Assembly (NCBI RefSeq): GCF_025562755.1
Contig: NZ_CP103300.1
Location: 2,164,501-2,228,500, forward strand
Reading direction: 5' to 3'
Length of the DNA: 64,000 nt
From: Endozoicomonas euniceicola
Lineage (GTDB): Bacteria > Pseudomonadota > Gammaproteobacteria > Pseudomonadales > Endozoicomonadaceae
Below, one piece after another: positions 43,439-52,769 of the stretch. The position numbers and the translations under genes were made by a program. Position 1 is the first letter of the stretch. Each line of letters opens with the position of its first letter. The notes under the pieces are model-generated. The model had not been told where the DNA came from and searched no databases. It was given only the letters and a program-made list of their open reading frames with translations.

Positions 43439-43588
43439 GGAGGATATCCGGTTGCAGGAGAAGGAACCGATAATATAGATACTTTTTTACGCTTCATGCC
43501 CATAAAGCTGCATTGGGTGGATGGAAGGGATATAGCTGCCGGAGAATCCGGCAGCTATATCCCATACAGTAACGATTATTTTCAACGC

Positions 43589-45016
43589 TTAATTGGGAAT
43601 CACCAGCACCTGGCCGGTACGGATACGACTGGCACTGCTGATCTGGTTAGCGCGTTTGAGAGAGTTCAGGCTCACATCAAAACGCTGGGCAATTTCTGAC
43701 AACGTATCACCGGCCTGGATGACGTACTGATCGGGTCGGATGTTAATGCGCCCTTCGCGTTTCAGTCGAGCCACTAATGTATCGACTGGCGGTTTTTTGT
43801 AGAAGTAATGGGTTAGCCCCTTATGAATCTTCAGAGCCATGGCTTGCTGATGGCTTCGGGTTTTCAGCTTGCGGCTCTCTTGCGGATTGGTGATAAATCC
43901 GGTTTCCACAAGAATGGATGGAATATCCGGGGACTTCAGTACCGCAAAACCGGCCTGTTCCACCTGCTTCTTATGCAGGCGGTTAATACCGCCTATGTTT
44001 CTCAACACTTTATCCCCCACCTCAAGGCTGGCAGACAATGTTGAAGTCATCGACAAATCCAGCAGCACGCTGGCCAACACCTCATCTTTATCATTCAGGG
44101 ATATGCCGCCCTCGCCGCCTATCTGGTCAGAAGAGTTCTCTTTCTTTGCCAGCCAGCGTGCCGTTTCAGACGTAGCACCCGTGCGGGACAGGGCAAATAC
44201 CGAAGCACCATGAGCCCGGCGATCCGTAAAGCCATCCGCATGGACAGACACAAACAAGTCTGCGCCGGCATTACGGGCAATGACGGTCCGCCGACGTAAG
44301 GGGATGTAATAGTCACCGGTTCGAACCAGAACCGCCTTAAAGCCCTGTTCACGATTAATGAGTTTTGCCAGCTTACGGGAAATCTGCAGAACAATATCTT
44401 TTTCATAGCCACCACCATGGGCAATGGCTCCCGGGTCTTCACCACCGTGGCCGGGGTCAATAGCAATAATGATATCCCGATCTTTGGCAATGGCCGGTGG
44501 AACAACAGGTTTCGGTGCCGCTGTGCCGGTATCAAACAGGTCGATCACCAGACGATGGCCGTATGTGGCATAAGGCTTTAGCAGAAAGCTTTCCGGCTTT
44601 ACTCTGGTATTCAGATCCAGAACCACCCGCAGGTCGTTTTTGTTCTTAACACCATACCGTATGTTTTTTACCGGCGTATTCTTCAGGCTGGGCTTAGAAA
44701 CGGAGGAGCCACGAGAAGCTCCCTTGATATCAATCACCAACCGGTTAGGATTGCTTAGGGTAAAACTGTTGTGGGAAACTTCTCCCGAAACGTCAAACAC
44801 CAACCGTGTTTTATCAGGGGATCGCCAGAGTCGTATATCTCTGATCACCTTACTGGCCGCCAGAACAATTTCTGCCTTCAGTAACGACAGACCCAGTGCC
44901 AGCTTTGCACCTGTGGCAACAAACTGACGACGACTGTTTTTTAATGCCTTCGGTTCAGAGCCTGATTGACGGAAACGGTTGAGTAATAGCCCAAGGATCC
45001 CTGGCTTTATTGACAT
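43589..45016 (-). CDS. amiB: N-acetylmuramoyl-L-alanine amidase (AmiB/AmiC type, Tat-exported)
   Basis: The 475-residue periplasmic zinc enzyme cleaves the stem peptide from murein to split daughter cells. A twin-arginine signal is visible near residue 28 (NSRRQFVATGAKLALGLSLL). The AMIN domain (about 55-150) targets septal peptidoglycan. The Amidase_3 domain has the zinc motifs IAIDPGHGGEDPGA near 186 and SVHADGF near 255, with a late Glu in ETGFITNPQE. The C-terminal LysM domain (YVIQAGDTLSEIAQRFDVSL) binds murein. Gene location fits amiB, while Tat export resembles E. coli AmiC. Confidence 0.93.
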   Translation of the reverse strand: MSIKPGILGLLLNRFRQSGSEPKALKNSRRQFVATGAKLALGLSLLKAEIVLAASKVIRDIRLWRSPDKTRLVFDVSGEVSHNSFTLSNPNRLVIDIKGASRGSSVSKPSLKNTPVKNIRYGVKNKNDLRVVLDLNTRVKPESFLLKPYATYGHRLVIDLFDTGTAAPKPVVPPAIAKDRDIIIAIDPGHGGEDPGAIAHGGGYEKDIVLQISRKLAKLINREQGFKAVLVRTGDYYIPLRRRTVIARNAGADLFVSVHADGFTDRRAHGASVFALSRTGATSETARWLAKKENSSDQIGGEGGISLNDKDEVLASVLLDLSMTSTLSASLEVGDKVLRNIGGINRLHKKQVEQAGFAVLKSPDIPSILVETGFITNPQESRKLKTRSHQQAMALKIHKGLTHYFYKKPPVDTLVARLKREGRINIRPDQYVIQAGDTLSEIAQRFDVSLNSLKRANQISSASRIRTGQVLVIPN

Positions 45017-45537
45017 TTACCCTCCTGCATCCTTGCCAGCATCACTGCCCCCCTGGTCGTGCCTGCGACGATGGTCGCCTTTCTTCCTGGTAAATTATAA
45101 TCAAGCCTTACTTCCAGATCGGCGTCAGGCAGAGCGCCCACTCCCCGGCCTGGCCACTCAATCAGGCAGATGCCCGCTTCGGAAAAATAATCCCGCCCGC
45201 CAATAAACTCCAGTTCTTCAGGGTCTGCCAGACGGTACAAATCAAAATGATAAATAAGCTGACCATTAATACGATAGGGTTCAACTAAAGTGTAAGTGGG
45301 GCTCTTAACCGCTCCCTGGTGTCCAAAATGCTTCAGAATACCCCGACAGAGTGTTGTTTTTCCTGCCCCCAGGTCACCGTGGAGATAAATAACTGCCTCA
45401 CCCTCAGTAGCCAGTGCCAGGGAAGTCCCCAGCCGAACCATGGCATCCTCATCATCGATCAGCAGGTCTACCTGCTTATTATGTACATGTTTCCGCATCG
45501 CTTTTTCTTGCATAGCTTTGTGCATCGTCCGCGACAA
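45007..45537 (-). CDS. tsaE: tRNA threonylcarbamoyladenosine synthesis ATPase TsaE
   Basis: The 176-residue ATPase works with TsaB and TsaD to place threonylcarbamoyl on A37 of ANN-reading tRNAs. Walker A is HGDLGAGKTTL near residue 56. The family motifs SPTYTLVEPY, FDLYRLADPEELEFIGG and LIEWPGR are intact. The frame overlaps amiB by 10 nt and nnr by 59 nt; a later Met would shorten the N-terminus. The tight overlap suggests an nnr-tsaE-amiB operon. Confidence 0.95.
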   Translation of the reverse strand: MSRTMHKAMQEKAMRKHVHNKQVDLLIDDEDAMVRLGTSLALATEGEAVIYLHGDLGAGKTTLCRGILKHFGHQGAVKSPTYTLVEPYRINGQLIYHFDLYRLADPEELEFIGGRDYFSEAGICLIEWPGRGVGALPDADLEVRLDYNLPGRKATIVAGTTRGAVMLARMQEGKCQ

Positions 45538-47080
45538 TACTTCCTCGATTTTTTACTGCCTGACCGGTTAACTCATTGAGCTGCTGCCGGATAAAAGGAA
45601 TCGTATCCGTTGCCAGCAAACCGGTTTCACCCTGTTGCCATGCCAGCGTATCTGCACCACTGGCATGCAGCCAGACACCCAGTCTGGCTGCATCATAAAC
45701 TGGTAGATTCTGCGCCAGTAGCGCCCCGATAACACCACTGAGCACATCCCCCATACCTGCCACAGCCATACCGGGATTTCCGGCAGAGCACAGGCTGGTT
45801 TGCTGTTCATACTGAATCAGGCTACCAGCGCCTTTTAAAACGACACACGCATTGTATGTTGCAGACAAACTGGCGACAGCGGCAAAACGATCCTTCTGCA
45901 CGGACCCGGTATCCGTTTTCAGCAACCGGGCCGCTTCGCCCGGATGGGGAGTAAGCATCATCGGAAACTTTCGCGCCCGACGCAATTGGGAATGCTCCGA
46001 TAACAGGTTCAGTGCATCAGCATCCAGTACGACGGGCACATCTGCATTCAGGGCCTCATCCACAAGGTCATACGCCCAGGAGTCAGTACCTATACCAGGC
46101 CCTGCGACAATGACTGTTTTGTCATGCAGTAAGGATTGTAAATCTACCCTGCTGCCAACTCCCACAGCCATTACCTCTGGCCGGCGAATGGCAAGAGCAG
46201 GCAGGTGCTCAGGCCGGGTCGCTACTGTCACCTTGCCCGCCCCGCAGCTTATGGCGGCCTCTGCCGCCATGATCACCGCGCCCGGCATCCCATGATTACC
46301 GCCAATGATAAGAACATGACCATAATCGCCTTTATGGGCTGTTCGTTTTCTAGGAGCCATCAGCTCTTTAAGAGCAGACTTATCCAGCCGTATAGAAGAC
46401 GGTTTTAACCGGTTATAAACAACAGCAGGAACGTCCAGGTCAGTAAAGTGCAACGTGCCGCATAGCTGAGGACCATCACCCGTCAACAGCCCCTGTTTCG
46501 TGCCAATAAACGTCACCGTCAGTTCAGCCTGCACTGCTGCTCCCAGAACAGCGCCTGTGTCAGCACACAGCCCGGACGGAATATCGACGGCAACAACGGG
46601 TTTGCCGGAATGGTTTAAAGCTTCAATGGCCCGCCGGTAGTCCCCGCGAACCTCACCACTCAAGCCTGTGCCAAGCATGGCATCCACCAGAATCTCACCT
46701 GTAACCGCTGACTCATCACACCACAGAGCGATACGGATACCCTTGCTGCTGCAATACTCAAACGCCTTGCGGGCATCGCCTGTCAGTTCATCCGGATGCT
46801 TCAACGCTGTGACAGAAACAGAAATTCTACGTTCAGAAGCCAGTGCCGCAATAAGATAACCATCCCCGCCATTGTTTCCTGCGCCACAGAACACCTGCAT
46901 TCCGGCATCCTGATCAAGCTGTGGATAACTCTGTAAAAGGCGGCTGAATGCCGCGTCTGCCGCTCGCCCCATCAGTTCAAAACCATCAATACCCGGATGA
47001 TCGGCAACACCGCCAATCGCCAGTCTGTCCAGTTGACGAACCTGCTCAGCGGTGTAAAGTTGTTGTGGTAAACGGCGCAT
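45479..47080 (-). CDS. nnr: Bifunctional NAD(P)H-hydrate epimerase / ADP-dependent dehydratase
   Basis: The 533-residue enzyme repairs hydrated NADH and NADPH. The N-terminal YjeF_N epimerase domain (about 1-220) carries VFCGAGNNGGDGYLIA and AVDIPSGLCADTG. The C-terminal carbohydrate-kinase-like dehydratase (about 235-515) has IIGGNHGMPGAVIMAAEAA, LTPHPGEAARLL and GMAVAGMGDVLSGVIGALL with the catalytic Asp. Its end overlaps tsaE. It is divergent from queG, 81 nt away. Confidence 0.95.
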   Translation of the reverse strand: MRRLPQQLYTAEQVRQLDRLAIGGVADHPGIDGFELMGRAADAAFSRLLQSYPQLDQDAGMQVFCGAGNNGGDGYLIAALASERRISVSVTALKHPDELTGDARKAFEYCSSKGIRIALWCDESAVTGEILVDAMLGTGLSGEVRGDYRRAIEALNHSGKPVVAVDIPSGLCADTGAVLGAAVQAELTVTFIGTKQGLLTGDGPQLCGTLHFTDLDVPAVVYNRLKPSSIRLDKSALKELMAPRKRTAHKGDYGHVLIIGGNHGMPGAVIMAAEAAISCGAGKVTVATRPEHLPALAIRRPEVMAVGVGSRVDLQSLLHDKTVIVAGPGIGTDSWAYDLVDEALNADVPVVLDADALNLLSEHSQLRRARKFPMMLTPHPGEAARLLKTDTGSVQKDRFAAVASLSATYNACVVLKGAGSLIQYEQQTSLCSAGNPGMAVAGMGDVLSGVIGALLAQNLPVYDAARLGVWLHASGADTLAWQQGETGLLATDTIPFIRQQLNELTGQAVKNRGSIVADDAQSYARKSDAETCT

Positions 47081-47161
47081 ACGGATATCCCCGCACTTGA
47101 TCTGAACCGGCTAACTCCGATTCACTAAATAGTATTCAATTGATTATATCCCCAAGAATCC

Positions 47162-48301
47162 GTGTCAAAGAACCCAGCTAACCCAGAATTTACCCAGCGA
47201 TCTATGCAGCAAGCTGACCAGCAAGACCTTGAACCGGTTTCTGCAGAGATTGACTTTGCCCGGCTGGCCGACCAGATTCGTCAGTGGGGGCGGGAGCTGG
47301 GTTTTCAGGCAGTGGGCATATCTGAAGGTAAAGTACCCGAACAGGACCAGCAACACTTCAAGGAGTGGCTGGCCCTGGGCTTCAATGGTGACCTGGATTA
47401 TATGGAGCGGAACCAGGACCTCCGTTTCAATCCCGAATCGCTGCATCCCGGTATGATTCGCATCATTTCGGTACGGATGGATTATCTGCCTGCGGACACA
47501 GAGACCGTAAAAATCCTTGGTGAACCAGAAAAAGCCTATGTGTCCCGCTATGCACTCGGACGTGATTATCATAAGCTGATCCGCAAACGCCTGACCCAGC
47601 TGGGAAAAAGGATTGAAGCTGCCGTTGGCGAACACGGTTACCGGGCTTTTGTCGATAGCGCCCCGGTGATGGAGCGCCCCCTGGCGCAACTGGCGGGACT
47701 TGGCTGGACCGGAAAGCATTCATTGATTATCAACCGGCAGGCCGGATCGTTCTTTTTTCTGGGCGAACTGTTCACCAATCTGCCGTTGCCGGTGGATGAA
47801 CCCTACAGCAAGAACCATTGCGGACGCTGTTCGTCCTGTATGGACAACTGCCCGACCGGTGCCATTGTTGAACCCTACCGCATTGACGCCCGCAAATGCA
47901 TTTCCTATCTCACCATTGAAAACAGTGGGCCCATTCCCATAGAACTGCGCAGCAAGATGGGCAACCGGATTTTTGGCTGTGATGATTGTCAGCTGGCCTG
48001 CCCCTGGAACCGTTTTGCCAAACCGACTCAGGAAAGTGATTTTCGGCCCAGGCACTCATTAGATTCTGTGGAGCTTGCTGATCTGTTTCTGTGGACAGAA
48101 GAAGAGTTTCTGGAACGTACCGCAGGTTCAGCCATCCGGCGGGCAGGTTTTGAGTGCTGGTTGCGTAACATTGCGGTCGGGCTGGGCAATGCGCCTGGCA
48201 GCGATAAAGTCGTTCAGGCATTACTGGCCCGAAAAGACTATCCATCGGAACTGGTGCGGGAGCATGTACTTTGGGCTTTGGAGCAACATACGGAGCAGTG
48301 A
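47162..48301 (+). CDS. queG: Epoxyqueuosine reductase
   Basis: The 379-residue cobalamin and Fe-S enzyme performs the last step of queuosine synthesis in tRNA. The start is GTG at 47162. Two [4Fe-4S] sites are visible: CGRCSSCMDNCPTGAI near 220-236 with CISYLTIENSGPIP, and FGCDDCQLACPWNRF near 273-287. The C-terminal HEAT-like end reads LVREHVLWALEQHTEQ. The last ~50 nt of this gene recur after every ankyrin gene that follows, so this end is the starting point of the array's duplication unit. Confidence 0.95.
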   Translation: MSKNPANPEFTQRSMQQADQQDLEPVSAEIDFARLADQIRQWGRELGFQAVGISEGKVPEQDQQHFKEWLALGFNGDLDYMERNQDLRFNPESLHPGMIRIISVRMDYLPADTETVKILGEPEKAYVSRYALGRDYHKLIRKRLTQLGKRIEAAVGEHGYRAFVDSAPVMERPLAQLAGLGWTGKHSLIINRQAGSFFFLGELFTNLPLPVDEPYSKNHCGRCSSCMDNCPTGAIVEPYRIDARKCISYLTIENSGPIPIELRSKMGNRIFGCDDCQLACPWNRFAKPTQESDFRPRHSLDSVELADLFLWTEEEFLERTAGSAIRRAGFECWLRNIAVGLGNAPGSDKVVQALLARKDYPSELVREHVLWALEQHTEQ

Positions 48302-48365
48302 CGAAACTTTTCCTGAAAATAAGTGACTAATTAGACACATCCAAAACCAATTAGGGAAAAATCAT

Positions 48366-49328
48366 ATGGTTCCTTTCAAGCCCGGCGCGTCAGCAAAGAG
48401 TCTGGAGAATGCGGCTAAATACGGCTATACCAAAATCGTTGAACTCAATCTGTCCCGAGGTATTCATCCCAGCGAGTCGCCAGAAGCACTAGTGCAGGCT
48501 GCTTCCAACGGACATACCGAGATCATCAACATTCTGCTGGAAAACGGTGCCAGGCCCAGCGAGTCGCCAGAAGCACTAGTGCAGGCTGCTTCCAACGGAC
48601 ATACCGAGATCGTCAACATTCTGCTGGAAAACGGTGCCAGGCCCAGCGAGTCGCCAGAAGCACTAGCGCAGGCTGCTTCCAACGGACATACCAAGATCGT
48701 CAACATCCTGCTGGAAAACGGTGCCAGGCCCAGCGAGTCGCCAAAAGCACTAGTGCAGGCTGCTTCCAACGGACATACCGAGATCGTCAACATTCTGCTG
48801 GAAAACGGTGCCAGGCCCAGCGAGTCGCCAAAAGCTCTGGAGTCGGCAGTTTCTAGAGGAAATATCGATATTGTCAACATTCTGCTGGAAAACGGTGCCA
48901 GGCCCAGCGAGTCGCCAAAAGCACTAGTGCAGGCTGCTTCCATAGGACATACCAAGATCGTCAATATCCTGCTGGCCTACGGTGTCCAGCCCAGCCAGTT
49001 ACAAGAAGCTCTGGATTTTGCTGCTTCCATAGGACGTAACGAGATCGTCAAAACCCTGCTGGCCAACGGTGCCCAGCCCAGCCTGTCATCAGAAATGCAG
49101 AAGCTGGCAATTTCCGACGGACATGGCAGGAACGTCCAGATTGTCGAGACTGCCAAAAATCATGCCTTAATGTCAGGACAAACAAAATCTCTGTGTTTAC
49201 AAGCCCGTAACGCCATTCGTACTCTGCTGATCAATAATCCGGCCAACGCTGATCAATCACTGAAGAAGGTGATCTACTCTCTGCCCCTGCCCACCCCGAT
49301 GAAAAACTATTTGTTTGAAGCTCTGTGA
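48366..49328 (+). CDS. Ankyrin repeat protein with SOCS-box-like C-terminus, copy A
   Basis: This 320-residue protein has no signal peptide. An N-terminal cap (35 residues, FKPGASAKSLENAAKYGYTK) is followed by seven 29-residue ankyrin-type repeats (pattern SESPEALVQAASNGHTEIVN..). The constant 82-residue end follows. The last 46 residues match a metazoan SOCS box: SLCLQARNAI (275-284) fits the Elongin-C BC-box, and SLPLPTPMKNYL (305-316) fits the Cullin-5 box. A strong AGGG site precedes the ATG. The repeats are nearly identical at DNA level. Its cap is the closest to that of copy G at 60105. Inference: an adaptor mimicking ASB ubiquitin-ligase proteins. Confidence 0.82.
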   Translation: MVPFKPGASAKSLENAAKYGYTKIVELNLSRGIHPSESPEALVQAASNGHTEIINILLENGARPSESPEALVQAASNGHTEIVNILLENGARPSESPEALAQAASNGHTKIVNILLENGARPSESPKALVQAASNGHTEIVNILLENGARPSESPKALESAVSRGNIDIVNILLENGARPSESPKALVQAASIGHTKIVNILLAYGVQPSQLQEALDFAASIGRNEIVKTLLANGAQPSLSSEMQKLAISDGHGRNVQIVETAKNHALMSGQTKSLCLQARNAIRTLLINNPANADQSLKKVIYSLPLPTPMKNYLFEAL

Positions 49329-49574
49329 CCCAATGGCACTGACTTAAGCACGAAAGGCCGGAAGACAAAGGCTCAGAGCGTAGCAGAGGTAATCAAAAAT
49401 CACTCTGCTCCGGCCATTCCCTGAAAAAGTAAACCTATAAATAAGGAACTGTAAGTATTACTGGTGCGGGAGCATGTGCTTTGGGCTTTGGAGCAACATT
49501 CTGAGCAGTGAGGAACTTTTCCTGAAAATAAGTGACAAACCTGACACTTCTAAAACCAATTAGGGAGAAATTAT
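49329..49574. repeat. 246-nt array spacer with hairpin and queG 3'-end copy (A-B)
   Basis: It has three parts. First, 132 nt after the stop include a conserved hairpin (49356-49415; outer GGCCGG/CCGGCC, inner AGCAGAG/CTCTGCT). Second, 49461-49511 is a copy of the queG end, encoding VREHVLWALEQHSEQ then stop. Third, a 63-nt leader with TTAGGGAGAAATTAT sits before the next ATG. No U-tract follows the hairpin, so it is not a clear terminator. Confidence 0.9.
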
Positions 49575-51143
49575 ATGGTTCCTGCCAAGCTCGGCTCGAT
49601 AACGGGTCTGGTGGATGCGACTAGAGACGGTAATACCCAAGTCGTTGAATACTTTATGTCCCGAGGTGTTGATCTCTACTATTCGCCACAAGCTCTGAAG
49701 GAGGCAGCTTCAAGGGGACATACCGAGATCGTCAAAATTCTGCTGAAAAACGGTGCCAAGCCCAGCGAGTCGCCAAAAGCTCTGGAGGAGGCAGCTGCAA
49801 GGGGACATACCGAGATCGTCAAAATTCTGCTGAAAAACGGTGCCAAGCCCAGCGAGTCGCCAAAAGCTCTGAAGTCGGCAGCTTTAAACGGACGTACCGA
49901 GATCGTCAACATTCTGCTGGAAAACGGTGCCAAGCCCAGCGAGTCGCCAAAAGCTCTGAAGGAGGCAGCTTCAAGGGGACATACCGAGATCGTCAAAATT
50001 CTGCTGAAAAACGGTGCCAAGCCCAGCGAGTCGCCAAAAGCTCTGGAGTTGGCAGCTTTAAATGGACGTACCGAGATCGTCAACGCTCTGCTGGAAAAAG
50101 GTGCCAAGCTCAGCGAGTCGCCAAGAGCTATGAGGAACGCAATCTCAAACAACCATAAGAATATCTTCTACGCTCTGCTGGACAAAGAGGCCGAGCCTGG
50201 CAACTTATCACAAGAACTGGAGGTTGCAGCCGAATTTGGACGTACCAAGATCGTCAACATTTTGCTGAACAAAGGTGTCAAGCCCAGCAAGTCGCCAGAA
50301 GCTCTGGAGGGGGCAGCTTCAAGAGGACATATCGAGATCGTCAAGATTCTGCTGGAAAACGGTGCCAAGCCCAGCGAGTCGCCAAAAGCTCTGGAGCGGG
50401 CAGCTTTACATAGACATCTCGATATCGTCAAGATTCTGCTGGAAAACGGTGCCAAGCCCAGCGAGTCGCCAAATGCTCTGGAGGAGGCAGCTTTAAACGG
50501 ACATACCGGGATCGTCAAAATTCTGCTGGAATACGGTGCCAAGCCCAGCGAGTCGCCAAATGCTCTGGAGTGGGCAGTTTTAAATAGACGTAGCAAGATC
50601 GTCAAGATTCTGCTGGAAAACGGTGCCAAGCCCAGCGCGTCGCCAAATGCTCTGGAGTTGGCAGCTTTAAATGGATCTCTCGATATCGTCAACGCTCTGC
50701 TGGACAGAGGTGCCAAGCCCAGCGATTCGCCAAAAGCTCTGGAGGAGGCAGCCTTAAATGGACATCTCGATATCGTCAATACCCTGCTGGCCTACGGTGT
50801 CCAGCCCAGCCAGTTACAAAAAGCTCTGGATCTGGCTGCTTCCAATGGGCATAACGAGGTCGTCAAAACCCTGCTGGCCAACGGTGCCCAGCCCTGCCTG
50901 TCATCAGAAATGCATGAGCTGGCAATGTCCGACGGACATGGCAGGACCGTCCAGATTGTCGAGACTGCCAAAAATCATGCCTTAATGCCAGGACAAGCAA
51001 AATCTCTGTGTTTACAAGCCCGTAACGCCATTCGTACTCTGCTGATCAATAATCCGGCCAACGCTGATCAATCACTGAAGAAGGTGATCTACTCTCTGCC
51101 CCTGCCCACCCCTGTGAAAAACTATTTGTTTGAAGCTCTGTGA
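49575..51143 (+). CDS. Ankyrin repeat protein with SOCS-box-like C-terminus, copy B
   Basis: The protein has 522 residues: a 34-residue cap (AKLGSITGLVDATRDGNTQV), fourteen 29-residue repeats and the constant end. The BC-box-like SLCLQARNAI lies at 477-486 and LPLP at 508-511. Here Met of the Cul5 box is Val (TPVKNYL), a conservative change. Repeats 6 and 7 (SPRAMRNAISNNHKNIFYAL, NLSQELEVAAEFGRTK) are of a distinct type also found in copies D-G, which suggests exchange between genes. The ATG is preceded by the shared AGGGAG site. No export signal is visible, so delivery to a host would need a secretion system or lysis. Confidence 0.82.
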   Translation: MVPAKLGSITGLVDATRDGNTQVVEYFMSRGVDLYYSPQALKEAASRGHTEIVKILLKNGAKPSESPKALEEAAARGHTEIVKILLKNGAKPSESPKALKSAALNGRTEIVNILLENGAKPSESPKALKEAASRGHTEIVKILLKNGAKPSESPKALELAALNGRTEIVNALLEKGAKLSESPRAMRNAISNNHKNIFYALLDKEAEPGNLSQELEVAAEFGRTKIVNILLNKGVKPSKSPEALEGAASRGHIEIVKILLENGAKPSESPKALERAALHRHLDIVKILLENGAKPSESPNALEEAALNGHTGIVKILLEYGAKPSESPNALEWAVLNRRSKIVKILLENGAKPSASPNALELAALNGSLDIVNALLDRGAKPSDSPKALEEAALNGHLDIVNTLLAYGVQPSQLQKALDLAASNGHNEVVKTLLANGAQPCLSSEMHELAMSDGHGRTVQIVETAKNHALMPGQAKSLCLQARNAIRTLLINNPANADQSLKKVIYSLPLPTPVKNYLFEAL

Positions 51144-51389
51144 CCCAATGGCACTGACTTAAGTACGAAAGGCCGGAAGACAAAGGCTCAGAGCGTAGCA
51201 GAGGTAATCAAAAATCACTCTGCTCCGGCCATTCCCTGAAAAAGTAAACCTATAAATAAAGAACTGTAAGTATTACTGGTGCGGGAGCATGTGCTTTGGG
51301 CTTTGGAGCAACATTCTGAGCAGTGAGGAACTTTTCCTGAAAATAAGTGACAAACCTGACACTTCTAAAACCAATTAGGTAGAAATTAT
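51144..51389. repeat. 246-nt array spacer (B-C)
   Basis: It has the same structure as the first spacer. The queG-end copy is 51276-51325 and the hairpin 51171-51230. The leader has TTAGGTAGAAATTAT, so one G of the ribosome site is changed to T. Confidence 0.9.
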
Positions 51390-52523
51390 ATGGTTCCTGT
51401 CAAGCTCGGCTCGATAACGGGTCTGGTGGATGCGACTAGAGACGGTAATACCCAAGTCGTTGAATACTTTATGTCCCGAGGTGTTGATCTCTACTATTCG
51501 CCACAAGCTCTGAAGGAGGCAGCTTCAAGGGGACATACCGAGATCGTCAAAATTCTGCTGAAAAACGGTGCCAAGCCCAGCGAGTCGCCAAAAGCTCTGG
51601 AGGAGGCAGCTGCAAGGGGACATACCGAGATCGTCAAAATTCTGCTGAAAAACGGTGCCAAGCCCAGCGAGTCGCCAAAAGCTCTGAAGTCGGCAGCTTT
51701 AAACGGACGTACCGAGATCGTCAACATTCTGCTGGAAAACGGTGCCAAGCCCAGCGAGTTGCCAAAAGCTCTGAAGTCGGCAGCTTTGAATGGACGTACC
51801 GAGATCGTCAACATTCTGCTGGAAAACGGTGCCAAGCCCAGCGAGTCGCCAAAAGCTCTGGAGTTGGCAGCTTTAAATGGACATACCGAGATAGTCAACA
51901 TTCTGCTGAAAAACGGTGCCAAGCTCAGCGATTCGCCAAAAGCTCTGGAGTGGGCAGCCTCAAATGGACATCTCAATATCGTCAACGCTCTGCTGGACAG
52001 AGGTGCCAAGCCCAGCGAGTCGCCAAAAGCTCTGGCGCAGGCAGCCTCAAATGGACATCTCGATATCGTCAACGCTCTGCTGGACAGAGGTGCCAAGCCC
52101 AGCAATTCGCCAGGAGCTCTGGAGTGGGCAGCCTCAAATGGACATCTCGATATCGTCAATACCCTGCTGGCCTACGGTGTCCAGCCCAGCCAGTTACAAA
52201 AAGCTCTGGATCTGGCTGCTTCCAAAGGGCATAACGAGGTCGTCAAAACCCTGCTGGCCAACGGTGCCCAGCCCAGCCTGTCATCAGAAATGCATGAGCT
52301 GGCAATTTCCGACGGACATGGCAGGACCGTCGAGATTGTCGAGGCGGCCAAAAATCATGCCTTAATGCCAGGACAAGCAAAATCTCTGTGTTTACAAGCC
52401 CGTAACGCCATTCGTACTCTGCTGATCAATAATCCGGCCAATGCTGATCAATCACTGAAGAAGGCGATCTACTCTCTGCCCCTGCCCACCCCGATGAAAA
52501 ACTATTTGTTTGAAGCTCTGTGA
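51390..52523 (+). CDS. Ankyrin repeat protein with SOCS-box-like C-terminus, copy C
   Basis: The protein has 377 residues with nine repeats. Its cap and first three repeats are almost identical to copy B, while the last three repeats match copies D and E. It thus looks like a recombinant of both types. SLCLQARNAI lies at 332-341 and LPLPTPMKNYL follows; one change (KKAIYSL rather than KKVIYSL) lies before the Cul5 box. Its ribosome site is AGGTAG, slightly weaker than its sisters'. No catalytic residue is seen, consistent with a binding adaptor. Confidence 0.82.
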   Translation: MVPVKLGSITGLVDATRDGNTQVVEYFMSRGVDLYYSPQALKEAASRGHTEIVKILLKNGAKPSESPKALEEAAARGHTEIVKILLKNGAKPSESPKALKSAALNGRTEIVNILLENGAKPSELPKALKSAALNGRTEIVNILLENGAKPSESPKALELAALNGHTEIVNILLKNGAKLSDSPKALEWAASNGHLNIVNALLDRGAKPSESPKALAQAASNGHLDIVNALLDRGAKPSNSPGALEWAASNGHLDIVNTLLAYGVQPSQLQKALDLAASKGHNEVVKTLLANGAQPSLSSEMHELAISDGHGRTVEIVEAAKNHALMPGQAKSLCLQARNAIRTLLINNPANADQSLKKAIYSLPLPTPMKNYLFEAL

Positions 52524-52769
52524 CCCAATGGCACTGACTTAAGCACGAAAGGCCGGAAGACAAAGGCTCAGAGCGTAGCAGAGGTAATCAAAAATCACTC
52601 TGCTCCGGTCATTCCCTGAAAAAGTAAACCTATGAATAAAGAACTGTAAGTATTACTGGTGCGGGAGCATGTGCTTTGGGCTTTGGAGCAACATTCTGAG
52701 CAGTGAGGAACTTTTCCTGAAAATAAGTGACAAACCTGACACTTCTAAAACCAATTAGGGAGAAATTAT
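52524..52769. repeat. 246-nt array spacer (C-D)
   Basis: The queG-end copy lies at 52656-52705. The hairpin closing base changes from C to T (CCGGTC), which keeps a G-U pair. Confidence 0.9.

Noticed and set aside
49080..49328. C-terminal domain as a poxvirus PRANC/F-box-like domain
   Set aside because: F-box proteins carry an LPxE-type motif at the start of the domain; here the order BC-box then LPLPxxMKxYL fits a SOCS box better.
50168..50779. Long minus-strand open frames opposite the ankyrin genes, rich in Ser/Ala/Pro repeats
   Set aside because: They mirror the 87-nt repeat on the other strand, have no ribosome sites and occur in every copy; they result from the repeat's base composition.
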